In this document: piece after piece, positions 36,665-47,102 of the stretch
Numbering within the stretch: the first letter of the stretch is position 1
Layout: each line of letters begins with the position of its first letter
Origin: Shinella curvata
GTDB lineage: Bacteria > Pseudomonadota > Alphaproteobacteria > Rhizobiales > Rhizobiaceae
Assembly (NCBI RefSeq): GCF_022899935.1
Contig: NZ_JALJCJ010000011.1
Coordinates: forward strand, 32,127-96,126
Direction of reading: 5' to 3'
DNA length: 64,000 nucleotides
Position numbers and translations under genes: made by a program
Notes under the pieces: model-generated
Databases searched by the model: none
Seen by the model: the letters and a program-made list of their open reading frames with translations, nothing else
Told to the model about the DNA's origin: nothing

Positions 36665-37140
36665 CGGCGTGCCTCCGCGACGAGTTCTTTCGCCAGCTCC
36701 GCGTCGACCCGTCCGTGCACCTCGCCGTCGAGCATCGCGGCGGGTGCGCAGGAACAGAGCCCGAGACAGTAGATGGGTTCCAGCGTGACAGCCCCGTCCA
36801 GGGTCGTCTGGTGAAAATCGATGCCGAGCAGCGCCTTGACGCGTTCGGCGAGCGCGTCTCCGCCCATCGACTGACAGGCCTCGGCGCGACAGAGTTTCAG
36901 CACATGCCGGCCCGTCGGATGGTCGCGATAGTCATGATAGAAGGTGACGACGCCATGCACTTCGGCGCGCGACAGGTTCAGTTCACGCGCGATGACCGGC
37001 AGGCATTCCTGGGGCACATAGCCGAATTCGGCCTGGATTTCGTGCAGGATGGGAAGAAGCGGGCCTTCGAGCCCCTTCAGTTCGCTGACGATGGCCAGCG
37101 TTCTGGATCCGACATCGCTGCCGGTAACGTGCACATTCAT
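36661..37140 (-). CDS. fdsG: NAD-dependent formate dehydrogenase gamma (NuoE-like) subunit
   Basis: 159 residues, thioredoxin-like 2Fe-2S protein related to NuoE. The four cluster ligands are C84, C89, C125 and C129 (LCRAEAC and CLGLC). It forms the diaphorase module with FdsB. The ATG at 37140 follows GGGAGG, and the frame upstream of it is not family-like. First structural gene of the operon; its 4-nt overlap with fdsB is typical. Confidence 0.94.
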   Translation of the reverse strand: MNVHVTGSDVGSRTLAIVSELKGLEGPLLPILHEIQAEFGYVPQECLPVIARELNLSRAEVHGVVTFYHDYRDHPTGRHVLKLCRAEACQSMGGDALAERVKALLGIDFHQTTLDGAVTLEPIYCLGLCSCAPAAMLDGEVHGRVDAELAKELVAEARR

Positions 37141-37308
37141 GGTAGGCCTCCCAACCGACACGAATGAACCACGAGGAAACAAGGGGTTCTGACGCGCCGA
37201 CACCATTGAAAATGTTCGGCGAAGACCGGAACCCTGTCGATCCCCGCAGACTTAGTCTAGCACCTTCTCAGCCGGGCGACGACGGGTCAATAAAGCAAAG
37301 CCGTTGGG

Positions 37309-37327
37309 TGATAGGAAATTCCTATCA
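37309..37327. promoter_or_regulatory. Perfect 19-bp palindrome (LysR-type box) upstream of fdsG
   Basis: TGATAGGAAATTCCTATCA: 9-bp arms around a single central base. It contains ATAG-N7-CTAT and the LysR-type T-N11-A core. It overlaps the stop codon of the lysR gene and lies about 180 bp upstream of the fdsG start, so it is likely the binding site of that regulator. Confidence 0.65.
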
Positions 37328-38218
37328 ATCCATCCCCTTTTCGGCAAGCACGCGTGCTTCGTGCAGCAGGGCGGAAACGAGCGGCGTGAACGGCTCGCGA
37401 TGGGTGGCGACGAGGCCGACCGTATGATGCGGTTCGGGATCGACGAGGGAAACTATACTTATTTCGTCAGGAAATCCAAATGATTTTGCGACATTGCGCG
37501 GCATGATGCTCGACCAGCGCCCGGTGCGCACATGGGAGAACAGCACGATCATCGAATTGGCTTCAAGCGAAGGTTCCACGGTAACGCCGGCTTCCGCGAA
37601 GTGCCGGTTGATAATGCGGCGGTTCTGCATGTCGGCGGTCAATAGGCAGAGCCTAATACTGCCGGCTTCCTGCCAGGTCACGGTTTCGCGATCGGAAAAG
37701 GTATTTCCCCTGGCGGTAATCAGGCAATAGTGCTCGTGCAGCAGCGGCACGCTGGTGACACGGCCGAGCGGCTCGTTTTCAAGATAGGTCAGGCCGGCAT
37801 CGATCTCGAGATTCTCAAGCAGGCCGAGGATTTTTATCGAGGTCGTCGAGACGATCGAAAACGTGACGTCGGGGTGCTTTTCCTGGAAAGGTGCGGTGAT
37901 GCGCGGCACCATGGCGAGCGTCGTCGGGATGGCGGCAATGCGGATATGGCCGGAGAGGCCCTTTCGCGCCGCGCGCATCTCCTCGCGCATGGTGCGCGTA
38001 TCGCCGACGATGCGGCGCGCCCATTCCAGCACCCGCTGGCCCTCGGGCGTCAGGCCCTGGAAACGCGAGCCGCGCACCACGAGCATCACGCCGAGCTGGT
38101 CTTCCAGCTGGCGGATCGCCGCAGACAGCGTGGGCTGCGAAATGCCGATCTCCTCGGCGGCCCGGGCAAAGTGCTTTTCGCGGGCGAGCGCGATGAAATA
38201 TTCGAGCTTTTCTATCAT
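37325..38218 (-). CDS. LysR-family regulator, probably of the formate dehydrogenase operon
   Basis: 297 residues. N-terminal winged helix-turn-helix (ARAAEEIGISQPTLSAAIRQLE) and a C-terminal periplasmic-binding-like effector domain (about 90-295). It is encoded just upstream of fdsG on the same strand with a 184-bp gap that holds a perfect LysR-type palindrome. In Cupriavidus the fds operon also has a LysR-type gene (fdsR) beside it; that parallel supports formate-dependent control but is inference. Divergent from the AcuI-like gene. Confidence 0.88.
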   Translation of the reverse strand: MIEKLEYFIALAREKHFARAAEEIGISQPTLSAAIRQLEDQLGVMLVVRGSRFQGLTPEGQRVLEWARRIVGDTRTMREEMRAARKGLSGHIRIAAIPTTLAMVPRITAPFQEKHPDVTFSIVSTTSIKILGLLENLEIDAGLTYLENEPLGRVTSVPLLHEHYCLITARGNTFSDRETVTWQEAGSIRLCLLTADMQNRRIINRHFAEAGVTVEPSLEANSMIVLFSHVRTGRWSSIMPRNVAKSFGFPDEISIVSLVDPEPHHTVGLVATHREPFTPLVSALLHEARVLAEKGMD

Positions 38219-38319
38219 GTGCGAAGCGCGCCTCCTTTCCCTTGATACAAAAGAACAGTGGCGGCACCAATGCCCCCGGCCCTATATCTGGTGCAGCGCA
38301 GGAACACAGGGAGCATGCG

Positions 38320-39315
38320 ATGACGTTTCAGGCATTGTTGGTAGAAAAGACCGCAGATGGCGCGGTTTCCGCATCGATCCAGGAACTTGATGACACACGG
38401 CTTCCCGATGGCGATGTCACTGTCGCCGTCGAATATTCGACGCTGAACTACAAGGACGGGCTTTGCATCAACGGCAAGGGCGGGCTGGTGCGGACCTTCC
38501 CGCATGTACCGGGCGTCGATTTCGCCGGTACCGTGGAGGCTTCCGATGATCCGCGCTACCGCCCGGGCGACCGGGTGGTGCTGACGGGCTGGCGCGTGGG
38601 AGAAATCTGGTGGGGCGGCTATGCGACGCGCGCCAGGGTAAAGGCCGACTGGCTGGTGCCGCTGCCGCAGGAGCTTACGACCCGGCAGGCCATGGCGATC
38701 GGCACGGCGGGCCTCACCTCCATGATGTCCGTCATCGCACTGGAAAAGGCAGGACTGTCCCCACTGAAGGGTGAGGTTCTGGTGACGGGTGCTGCGGGCG
38801 GGGTCGGCTCGGTGGCTGTGGCGCTTCTGGCGCGGCTCGGTTATTCGGTCGCCGCCGTGACGGGGCGGCCGGAAACGGCGGAGTATCTCAAGCAACTGGG
38901 CGCGGAGACGATCATCGACCGCGCAGACCTTGCGGAGCCGAACAGCAAGCCGCTCGAATCCGAGCGTTGGGCGGGGGCGGTGGACGCGGTTGGCGGCGAC
39001 ATGCTCGCGCGCGTGCTGAAGCAGATGAAGTATGATGGTGCCGTCGCCTCGGTCGGCCTCGCGGCGGGTGCCGTCGTGCCGTCCTTCACGGTCGTTCCGT
39101 TCCTGCTGCGCGGCGTCAGCCTGCTCGGCATCGATTCGGTCAACCGGCCCTACAACCAGCGCGTCGACGCCTGGAACCGTATCGCCGCCGACCTGCCGAT
39201 GGACAAGCTGGAGGCCATGGTGGTCGAACACCGGCTGTCCGATCTTCCCGAGCTCGCCAACCAGATTCTGGAGGGCAAGGTGAAGGGGCGCGTGGTCGTC
39301 GACGTCAACGCGTGA
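38320..39315 (+). CDS. Quinone-oxidoreductase-like MDR protein (AcuI/YhdH, acrylyl-CoA reductase type)
   Basis: 331-residue zinc-independent medium-chain dehydrogenase/reductase. GroES-like N-terminal domain with YSTLNYKDGLCINGKGG, then a Rossmann domain with VTGAAGGVGSVAVALLARLGY. The sequence matches the YhdH/AcuI group, whose members reduce acryloyl-CoA to propionyl-CoA with NADPH. The ATG at 38320 follows GGGAG; an earlier in-frame start (38242) is not family-like. It shares the divergent region with the LysR gene. Physiological substrate not certain. Confidence 0.88.
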   Translation: MTFQALLVEKTADGAVSASIQELDDTRLPDGDVTVAVEYSTLNYKDGLCINGKGGLVRTFPHVPGVDFAGTVEASDDPRYRPGDRVVLTGWRVGEIWWGGYATRARVKADWLVPLPQELTTRQAMAIGTAGLTSMMSVIALEKAGLSPLKGEVLVTGAAGGVGSVAVALLARLGYSVAAVTGRPETAEYLKQLGAETIIDRADLAEPNSKPLESERWAGAVDAVGGDMLARVLKQMKYDGAVASVGLAAGAVVPSFTVVPFLLRGVSLLGIDSVNRPYNQRVDAWNRIAADLPMDKLEAMVVEHRLSDLPELANQILEGKVKGRVVVDVNA

Positions 39316-39333
39316 TCGGCCTGACGGCGACGG

Positions 39334-40104
39334 TCAGCAGATAAGCTGGCCGCCGTTCACTTCCAGCACCTGGCCGGTGATGTAGCCGGAGAGCGCGTTG
39401 GAGGCGAGGAAGAGATAGGCGGGGGCGCAGTCCTCCGCCGTCCCGAGCCGCTGCAGCGGGATCGTCTTGCGCGTCGCTTCCAGCTTCTCGGCGGACGAGT
39501 AGCGTTCGTGAAAATCCGTCGTGATGGTGCCCGGCGAGACGCAGTTGACGCGGATGCCATCCGGTGCCAGCTCGCGGGCAAGACCCTTCGAATAGGTGGA
39601 GACGAAGGCTTTCGTCGCCGAGTAGATCGCCGAACCGGGGCTGCCGCCCGTCAGCGCCGAGATCGACACCGTGTTGACGATGGCGGCGTGCGGCGCGCGG
39701 CGCAGCGACCGCAGCAAAGCGCGCGTCACTTCGACCACGGAGGTCTGGTTGAGGCGCACGACGGTTTCGTACTGCTCGTCGGTCAGATCCGCTGCCGGGA
39801 AGCGGCCGACCATGGTGCCGGCATTGTTGATGAGCACATCGACATGCGGAAAGAGGCTGTCCACACGCTCCAGGATCGCGCCGATGCCGCCTTCCTCCAG
39901 GAAATCCGAATAGACGATGTGGGCGCGGGCTTCCGCGACGGCGGTTTCGAGGAATTCCGGCAGGGGACCCGCCGGTGCGCGACCCCCATGCAGCAGCACG
40001 TGGGCACCGCAATCGAGGAACTGCCGGGCGATTTCCAGCCCGATGCCGCGGCCGGCCCCCGTCACGACGACATTGGCGCCCTTGAACAAGGCTGGATGAA
40101 ACAT
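39334..40104 (-). CDS. Short-chain dehydrogenase/reductase
   Basis: 256-residue classical SDR. Cofactor motif TGAGRGIG (about 16-23), NNAG near residue 93, catalytic Ser in NTVSISALTGG and YSATK (Tyr/Lys), then SPGTITTDF. The N-terminus lacks a signal peptide, so it is cytoplasmic. Substrate not predictable. Convergent with the AcuI-like gene (18 bp apart) and divergent from glpR, so it is a single-gene unit. Confidence 0.9.
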   Translation of the reverse strand: MFHPALFKGANVVVTGAGRGIGLEIARQFLDCGAHVLLHGGRAPAGPLPEFLETAVAEARAHIVYSDFLEEGGIGAILERVDSLFPHVDVLINNAGTMVGRFPAADLTDEQYETVVRLNQTSVVEVTRALLRSLRRAPHAAIVNTVSISALTGGSPGSAIYSATKAFVSTYSKGLARELAPDGIRVNCVSPGTITTDFHERYSSAEKLEATRKTIPLQRLGTAEDCAPAYLFLASNALSGYITGQVLEVNGGQLIC

Positions 40105-40183
40105 GGTCTGTCCTCCCGGTCACCTGCGATCCGCCCAGTATCACAAAAACCGGGGCGCACTCCAAGAAGGCAGGATCGATCAA

Positions 40184-40228
40184 TTGATGTGCTTTCGTTT
40201 TTGCATATGATGAAAAAAAACGAAAGCA
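40184..40228 (+). promoter_or_regulatory. glpR promoter with overlapping GlpR-type operator
   Basis: A 13-bp inverted repeat, TGCTTTCGTTTTT (40190-40202) and AAAAACGAAAGCA (40216-40228), is separated by 13 nt. It overlaps a possible promoter, TTGATG (40184-40189), 16 bp, TATGAT (40206-40211). Its core TTTCGTTTT recurs upstream of glpD. Autorepression by the DeoR-type protein encoded immediately downstream is the likely meaning. Confidence 0.65.
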
Positions 40229-40241
40229 GTGGGAGGTGCCT

Positions 40242-41012
40242 ATGTTTCTGACGGGTCGGCAGGCGGAGATTCTGGATCTCGCCAAAACCGAGGGCCGCGT
40301 GCTCGTGGAAGACCTCGCCGCGCGCTTCTCCGTGACGCCGCAAACCATCCGCAAGGATCTGAACGACCTCTGCGACAACAAGGTTTTGACGCGTATCCAT
40401 GGCGGCGCGCTCTTCCCGAGCGGCAACGAGAATGTAAAATACGAGGCGCGTCGCTCCATCGCAGCCCCCGAAAAACAGGCGATAGGTCGCGCCGCTGCCG
40501 GCGTCATTCCGGACAATTCCTCGCTTTTCATCAATATCGGCACGACGACGGAAGCCGTCGGCGAGGCACTGCTCGACCACAAGGAATTGATGGTCATTAC
40601 CAACAACATCAACGTCGCCAATCGTTTGCGCGTCTATCCCTCAATCGAGGTGGTGATCGCCGGCGGGGTGGTGCGCGGCGCGGACGGCGGCATCGTCGGC
40701 GAGGCGGCGGTCGATTTCATCCGCCAGTTCAAGGTGGACTATGCCGTCATCGGCGTTTCGGCCATCGACGAGGACGGTGCGCTGCTCGATTTCGACTATC
40801 GGGAGGTGAAGGTGGCGCAGGCGATCATTGCGAATGCCCGCCATGTCATCCTGGTTTCGGATTCGACGAAATTCGAAAGAACCGCGCCGGTGCGCATCGG
40901 TCATCTGTCGCAGGTCCACACTTTCATCACCGACAGCTGTCCTTTCGAGGGCATTCGGGCCATTTGCCAGGAGAATGACGTGCGTCTGGTCGAGACGACT
41001 TCACAGGCATGA
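40242..41012 (+). CDS. glpR: DeoR-family glycerol-3-phosphate regulon repressor
   Basis: 256 residues. N-terminal DeoR winged helix (VEDLAARFSVTPQTIRKDLN, about 20-39) and a DeoR C-terminal sensor domain with INIGTTTEAVGEAL. It precedes glpD and the glycerol importer genes on the same strand, as in the rhizobial glp locus. DeoR-type GlpR proteins are inactivated by glycerol 3-phosphate. The ATG at 40242 sits 5 nt after GGGAGG; an in-frame GTG at 40236 overlaps that site and is rejected. Confidence 0.92.
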   Translation: MFLTGRQAEILDLAKTEGRVLVEDLAARFSVTPQTIRKDLNDLCDNKVLTRIHGGALFPSGNENVKYEARRSIAAPEKQAIGRAAAGVIPDNSSLFINIGTTTEAVGEALLDHKELMVITNNINVANRLRVYPSIEVVIAGGVVRGADGGIVGEAAVDFIRQFKVDYAVIGVSAIDEDGALLDFDYREVKVAQAIIANARHVILVSDSTKFERTAPVRIGHLSQVHTFITDSCPFEGIRAICQENDVRLVETTSQA

Positions 41013-41044
41013 CATCGGGACGTGGTATTCCTTCTCGCATTCGT

Positions 41045-41073
41045 TTGACATTCGAAATGTTTTCGTTTTAACT
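41045..41073 (+). promoter_or_regulatory. Candidate glpD promoter/operator
   Basis: A perfect -35 TTGACA (41045-41050) is followed after 17 bp by a weak -10 TTAACT (41068-41073). The nonamer TTTCGTTTT (41061-41069), shared with the glpR operator, overlaps the -10, a position suited to repression by GlpR. Confidence 0.5.
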
Positions 41074-41126
41074 CCTCTTGCTTTCGCAACTGCGCAAAAT
41101 TGTGCAATGCGAAATGGGAGGGGAAC

Positions 41127-42644
41127 TTGGACGGCAACGTGATCCGCGATATTTTTGTCATCGGTGGCGGCATCAACGGCTGTGGCATTGCGCGCGACGC
41201 TGCCGGCCGCGGCTATTCGGTCGTGCTTGCCGAGATGAAGGATTTTGCCTCCGGCACGTCTTCGGCCTCCACCAAGCTCATTCACGGTGGCCTGCGTTAT
41301 CTCGAACATTACGAATTCCGCCTGGTGCGCGAAGCGCTGATGGAGCGCGAAGTGCTCTGGGCGATGGCGCCGCATGTCATCTGGCCGATGCGCTTCGTCC
41401 TGCCCTTCCAGAAGGGCGGGCCGCGTCCGGCCTGGCTCATCCGCCTCGGCCTGTTCCTTTATGATTATATCGGCGGCCGTAAGCTCCTGCCGGCGACCAG
41501 CACCGTGGATCTTGCCAGGGATCCGGCCGGCGGGCCGCTCAAGAAGCTGTTCCGCAAGGCTTTCGAATATTCCGACGGTTGGGTGGACGATGCGCGCCTC
41601 GTCGTGCTGAACGCCCGCGACGCCGCCGACCGAGGTGCGGATATCCGAACCGGTACGAAAGTCGTCACGGCGCGCCGCGAGAACGGTCACTGGAGTGTCG
41701 AGACGGAGAATGTCGAAACCGGTGCCCGCGAGACGGTGCGTGCCCGCATGCTGGTCAATGCGGCCGGTCCGTGGATCGACAAGGTCCTGTCCTCCGCCTT
41801 TGGCCGCAACGACGTGCACAATGTCCGTCTCGTGCAGGGCAGCCATATCGTCGTGAAGAAGAAATTCTCCGATCCGCGCGCCTATTTCTTCCAGAACCCG
41901 GACGGGCGTATCATGTTCGCCATTCCTTACCAGGAAGAGTTCACACTGATCGGCACGACCGACCGCGATTATCAGGGTGATCCCCGCGATGTCCGCATCA
42001 GCGACGAGGAAATGCGCTACCTTTGCGCCTCGGCGAGCGAGTACTTCGCCGAACCGGTCACCCGCGACGATATCGTCTGGACCTATTCCGGCGTGCGCCC
42101 GCTTTTCGACGACGGCGCCAGCAAGGCGCAGGAAGCCACGCGCGACTACGTGCTGAAGGTCGAGGGCGGCGATGGTCAGGCGCCGTTGCTCAACATCTTC
42201 GGCGGCAAGCTCACCACCTACCGGCGTCTCGCCGAATCGGCGCTGGAGAAGATTTCGGAATCGATCGGCGCCAAGGGCGATCGCTGGACGGCAACGTCTC
42301 GCCTGCCGGGCGGCGATTTCAAGGTCGATGGCTTCGATGCGGAAGTTAAGGCGCTCTCCGCGCGCTTCCCGTTCCTTGCCGCTGCCCATGCCCGCCGGCT
42401 CGTACGGCTCTATGGCACGCGTGCGTCATTCCTGCTGGAGGGCGTGAAAAGTGCGGCGGATCTTGGACGGCATTTTGGCAGCGATCTCTACGAGCGCGAA
42501 GTACGCTGGCTGATGAAGGAAGAATGGGCCCGGCACGCAGAAGACGTGCTGTGGCGGCGGACCAAACGAGGCTTGCACCTGACGGCCGCGGAAGCGGCCG
42601 CACTGGAGGACTACATGGCGGCTGCACAGGCGGCGCCCCACTAG
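41127..42644 (+). CDS. glpD: Glycerol-3-phosphate dehydrogenase (FAD-dependent, aerobic type)
   Basis: 505 residues. The FAD dinucleotide-binding motif VIGGGINGCGIARDAAGRG lies near the N-terminus, followed by SSASTKLIHGGLRYLEHYEF, the conserved GlpD signature. A helical C-terminal cap domain ends the protein. It oxidises glycerol 3-phosphate to dihydroxyacetone phosphate and feeds the quinone pool at the inner membrane. Start: TTG at 41127 with GGGAGGGG 5 nt upstream. Earlier in-frame residues overlap the ribosome site. No glycerol kinase gene is present in the window. Confidence 0.94.
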   Translation: MDGNVIRDIFVIGGGINGCGIARDAAGRGYSVVLAEMKDFASGTSSASTKLIHGGLRYLEHYEFRLVREALMEREVLWAMAPHVIWPMRFVLPFQKGGPRPAWLIRLGLFLYDYIGGRKLLPATSTVDLARDPAGGPLKKLFRKAFEYSDGWVDDARLVVLNARDAADRGADIRTGTKVVTARRENGHWSVETENVETGARETVRARMLVNAAGPWIDKVLSSAFGRNDVHNVRLVQGSHIVVKKKFSDPRAYFFQNPDGRIMFAIPYQEEFTLIGTTDRDYQGDPRDVRISDEEMRYLCASASEYFAEPVTRDDIVWTYSGVRPLFDDGASKAQEATRDYVLKVEGGDGQAPLLNIFGGKLTTYRRLAESALEKISESIGAKGDRWTATSRLPGGDFKVDGFDAEVKALSARFPFLAAAHARRLVRLYGTRASFLLEGVKSAADLGRHFGSDLYEREVRWLMKEEWARHAEDVLWRRTKRGLHLTAAEAAALEDYMAAAQAAPH

Positions 42645-42686
42645 CACACCCTGATCCGGTGGCTGGGAGGAACGACGGAGATAGGA

Positions 42687-43769
42687 ATGCTGGAACTTAG
42701 AAACATCGCGAAGGTGGCGGGGGCGGAAACGCATATCCACCCCACCAATCTCGTGCTCGAGCGCGGCTCGCTCAACGTGCTGCTTGGCCCGACGCTATCG
42801 GGCAAGACCTCGCTGATGCGGCTGATGGCCGGTCTCGACAAGCCGACCTCCGGTTCCGTCTGGTTCGACGGCAAGGACGTCACGGGTGTGCGCGTGCAGG
42901 ACCGCGGCGTCGCCATGGTCTACCAGCAGTTCATCAACTATCCTGCGCTGACCGTCTACGAGAACATCGCCTCACCGATGCGCATCAAGGGCACCGACGC
43001 CGCCACCATCGACCGCGAGGTGCGCAAGGCGGCCGATCTCCTGAAGCTGACGCCCTATCTCGATCGCACGCCGCTCAATCTTTCCGGCGGCCAGCAGCAG
43101 CGCACGGCGCTTGCCCGCGCCATCGTCAAGAATGCCAGCCTGGTGCTGCTCGACGAGCCGTTGGCCAATCTCGATTACAAGCTGCGCGAGGAACTGCGCC
43201 TCGAACTGCCGAAGATTTTTGCCGCTTCCGGTGCGATCTTCGTCTATGCGACGACGGAACCATCGGAAGCGCTGCTGCTCGGTGGCAATACCGCGACCCT
43301 TTCGCAGGGCCGCATCACCCAGTTCGGCCGTACCATCGATGTCTATCGCCGCCCGATCGACCTCGTGACCGCCCGTACCTTCGCCGACCCGCCGCTCAAC
43401 ACCATGCAGGTTCTGAAGGCCGGCGGCACGTTCAAAGTCGGCGGCAAGCCGGTTCTGCCGGTGCCGGCGCATCTTTCGGCATTGCCGGACGGGCCCTGCA
43501 CCATCGCCTTCCACCCGCACCATCTTTCGCTCGGCAGCCAGAACGCGGCCTCGGCCAGCCTTCAGGCGCGCACGGCGATCTCGGAAATCGCGGGTTCGGA
43601 GAGCTTCATCCATATCGAGTTCGAGGGCAGCCGCTGGGTCATGCTCTCGCCGGGCATTCACGACATCGAGCCGGATGCGGTCATCACCGTCCATGTCGAT
43701 ACGCGCCACCTGATGGCCTTCGGTACGGACGGCAAGGCGATCGCTGAACCGGCCGTCGCGGCGGCTTGA
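42687..43769 (+). CDS. glpS: Glycerol ABC importer ATPase GlpS
   Basis: 360-residue importer-type ATPase (CUT1/UgpC-like) with a C-terminal TOBE region. Walker A is the unusual GPTLSGKT; the signature LSGGQ is canonical (132-136); Walker B is LVLLDEP. The switch (H-loop) histidine is replaced: the segment reads ATTEPSEA with T190 where relatives have VTHDQTEA. Its partner GlpT has the opposite defect. The glpSTPQUV order matches the glycerol transporter described in Rhizobium leguminosarum. 42 bp after glpD. Confidence 0.92.
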   Translation: MLELRNIAKVAGAETHIHPTNLVLERGSLNVLLGPTLSGKTSLMRLMAGLDKPTSGSVWFDGKDVTGVRVQDRGVAMVYQQFINYPALTVYENIASPMRIKGTDAATIDREVRKAADLLKLTPYLDRTPLNLSGGQQQRTALARAIVKNASLVLLDEPLANLDYKLREELRLELPKIFAASGAIFVYATTEPSEALLLGGNTATLSQGRITQFGRTIDVYRRPIDLVTARTFADPPLNTMQVLKAGGTFKVGGKPVLPVPAHLSALPDGPCTIAFHPHHLSLGSQNAASASLQARTAISEIAGSESFIHIEFEGSRWVMLSPGIHDIEPDAVITVHVDTRHLMAFGTDGKAIAEPAVAAA

Positions 43770-43779
43770 GGAGGAGACC

Positions 43780-44850
<1,071 letters not shown>

Positions 44851-44852
44851 CG

Positions 44853-45719
<867 letters not shown>

Positions 45720-45730
45720 GGGAGGAAACC

Positions 45731-46606
45731 ATGACCTCACAGGCAACCACCGCAAACACCCTTCAGTCGAGCGTCGCGAGCAATGCCAAGGCCGCGGCCA
45801 ACAGCAAGCGCAGTCTCTCCTGGCTCGTGCCGGCGCTCTACATCCTCTTTTTGATGTTGCCGATCTACTGGCTCGTCAACATGAGCTTCAAGACGAACGC
45901 GGAGATCACCGGGGCCTTCTCGCTTTGGCCGGTCAACCCGACTCTTCGCAACTATACGGTGATCTTCACCGATCCGGCCTGGTATTCGGGTTACATCAAC
46001 TCGATCATCTATGTGGTGCTGAACACGGTGATCTCGGTCTCCGTGGCGCTGCCGGCAGCCTATGCCTTCTCGCGTTACCGCTTCCTCGGCGACAAGCATC
46101 TGTTCTTCTGGCTGCTCACCAATCGCATGGCGCCGCCCGCCGTCTTCGCGCTGCCGTTCTTCCAGCTCTATTCGGCCTTCGGCCTGATCGACACGCACAT
46201 CGCCGTCGCCATCGCGCATTGCCTGTTCAACGTGCCGCTCGCCGTGTGGATTCTCGAGGGCTTCATGTCCGGCGTGCCGAAGGAGATAGACGAGACCGCC
46301 TATATCGACGGCTACTCGTTCCCGAAATTCTTCGCCAAGATCTTCGTGCCGCTGATCGCATCGGGCATCGGCGTGGCCGCCTTCTTCTGCTTCATGTTCT
46401 CCTGGGTCGAACTCCTGATCGCCCGCACGCTGACGACGACGGATGCCAAGCCGATCGCCGCAACGATGACGCGTACCGTCTCGGCCTCGGGCATGGACTG
46501 GGGTGTGCTGGCCGCGGCCGGTGTGCTGACGATCATTCCCGGCGCGCTCGTGATCTACTTCGTCCGTAACTACATCGCCAAGGGCTTCGCCCTGGGGAGG
46601 GTCTGA
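45731..46606 (+). CDS. glpQ: Glycerol ABC importer permease GlpQ
   Basis: 291 residues, MalG/UgpE-class permease with about six TM helices and a Ser/Ala/Lys-rich N-terminal extension of about 30 residues. The EAA loop is EIDETAYIDGYSFPKFF. The ATG at 45731 follows GGAGG, 11 bp after glpP. A much longer open frame runs through from 44654 but crosses glpP and is not real. Not the periplasmic phosphodiesterase called GlpQ in E. coli. Confidence 0.92.
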   Translation: MTSQATTANTLQSSVASNAKAAANSKRSLSWLVPALYILFLMLPIYWLVNMSFKTNAEITGAFSLWPVNPTLRNYTVIFTDPAWYSGYINSIIYVVLNTVISVSVALPAAYAFSRYRFLGDKHLFFWLLTNRMAPPAVFALPFFQLYSAFGLIDTHIAVAIAHCLFNVPLAVWILEGFMSGVPKEIDETAYIDGYSFPKFFAKIFVPLIASGIGVAAFFCFMFSWVELLIARTLTTTDAKPIAATMTRTVSASGMDWGVLAAAGVLTIIPGALVIYFVRNYIAKGFALGRV

Positions 46607-47028
46607 TGACTGCTGCCGTCGCCAACCGCACCAATCGCTGGCCTGTGGCACTCGCCGCGGTGCTTGCCGTCTATGTCGCCATTGCCGGACTTCTCGTCGT
46701 GGCGCTGCCGCTGAAGGATGGTGAGCGCGACTGGTTTGCACCGCTCATCCCGGGCGGCTGGATGGCCTGGTCGTTTCCGACCGCGATGTTCTTCCTGACG
46801 ATCTTCACGCTGATCGCGCTGATGGCGGTCTGGGAATATGCCCGGCCGGGCGGCAATCCGCGTGTCGGCATTCTGCGCTTCGAGACGACACGCGGCGACC
46901 GGCTCTTCGTGTCGCTGCTCGGCTCGGCGTTCATTCATCTCGCATGGCTGGGCCTTGTCGGTCCCAACCTGTGGTGGGCTCTTGCCTTGTCCGTGGTCTA
47001 CGCCATCGGCGTGTTCCGTTTCGTGTGA
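46606..47028 (+). CDS. glpU: DUF2160 membrane protein GlpU
   Basis: 140-residue integral membrane protein with about four hydrophobic helices (near 17-35, 55-75, 103-120 and 122-139). It matches the DUF2160 component conserved in glycerol ABC loci between glpQ and glpV. The ATG at 46606 uses the last base of the glpQ stop (TGATG), indicating coupling. Its role in transport is not established. Confidence 0.88.
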   Translation: MTAAVANRTNRWPVALAAVLAVYVAIAGLLVVALPLKDGERDWFAPLIPGGWMAWSFPTAMFFLTIFTLIALMAVWEYARPGGNPRVGILRFETTRGDRLFVSLLGSAFIHLAWLGLVGPNLWWALALSVVYAIGVFRFV

Positions 47029-47102
47029 GGCAAAGGAAATGGAGGCCCGGGGAGATTGGGGCCTTCGCAGATGCAATCGCAAAACCCTAAGGGAGGATCA
47101 AA

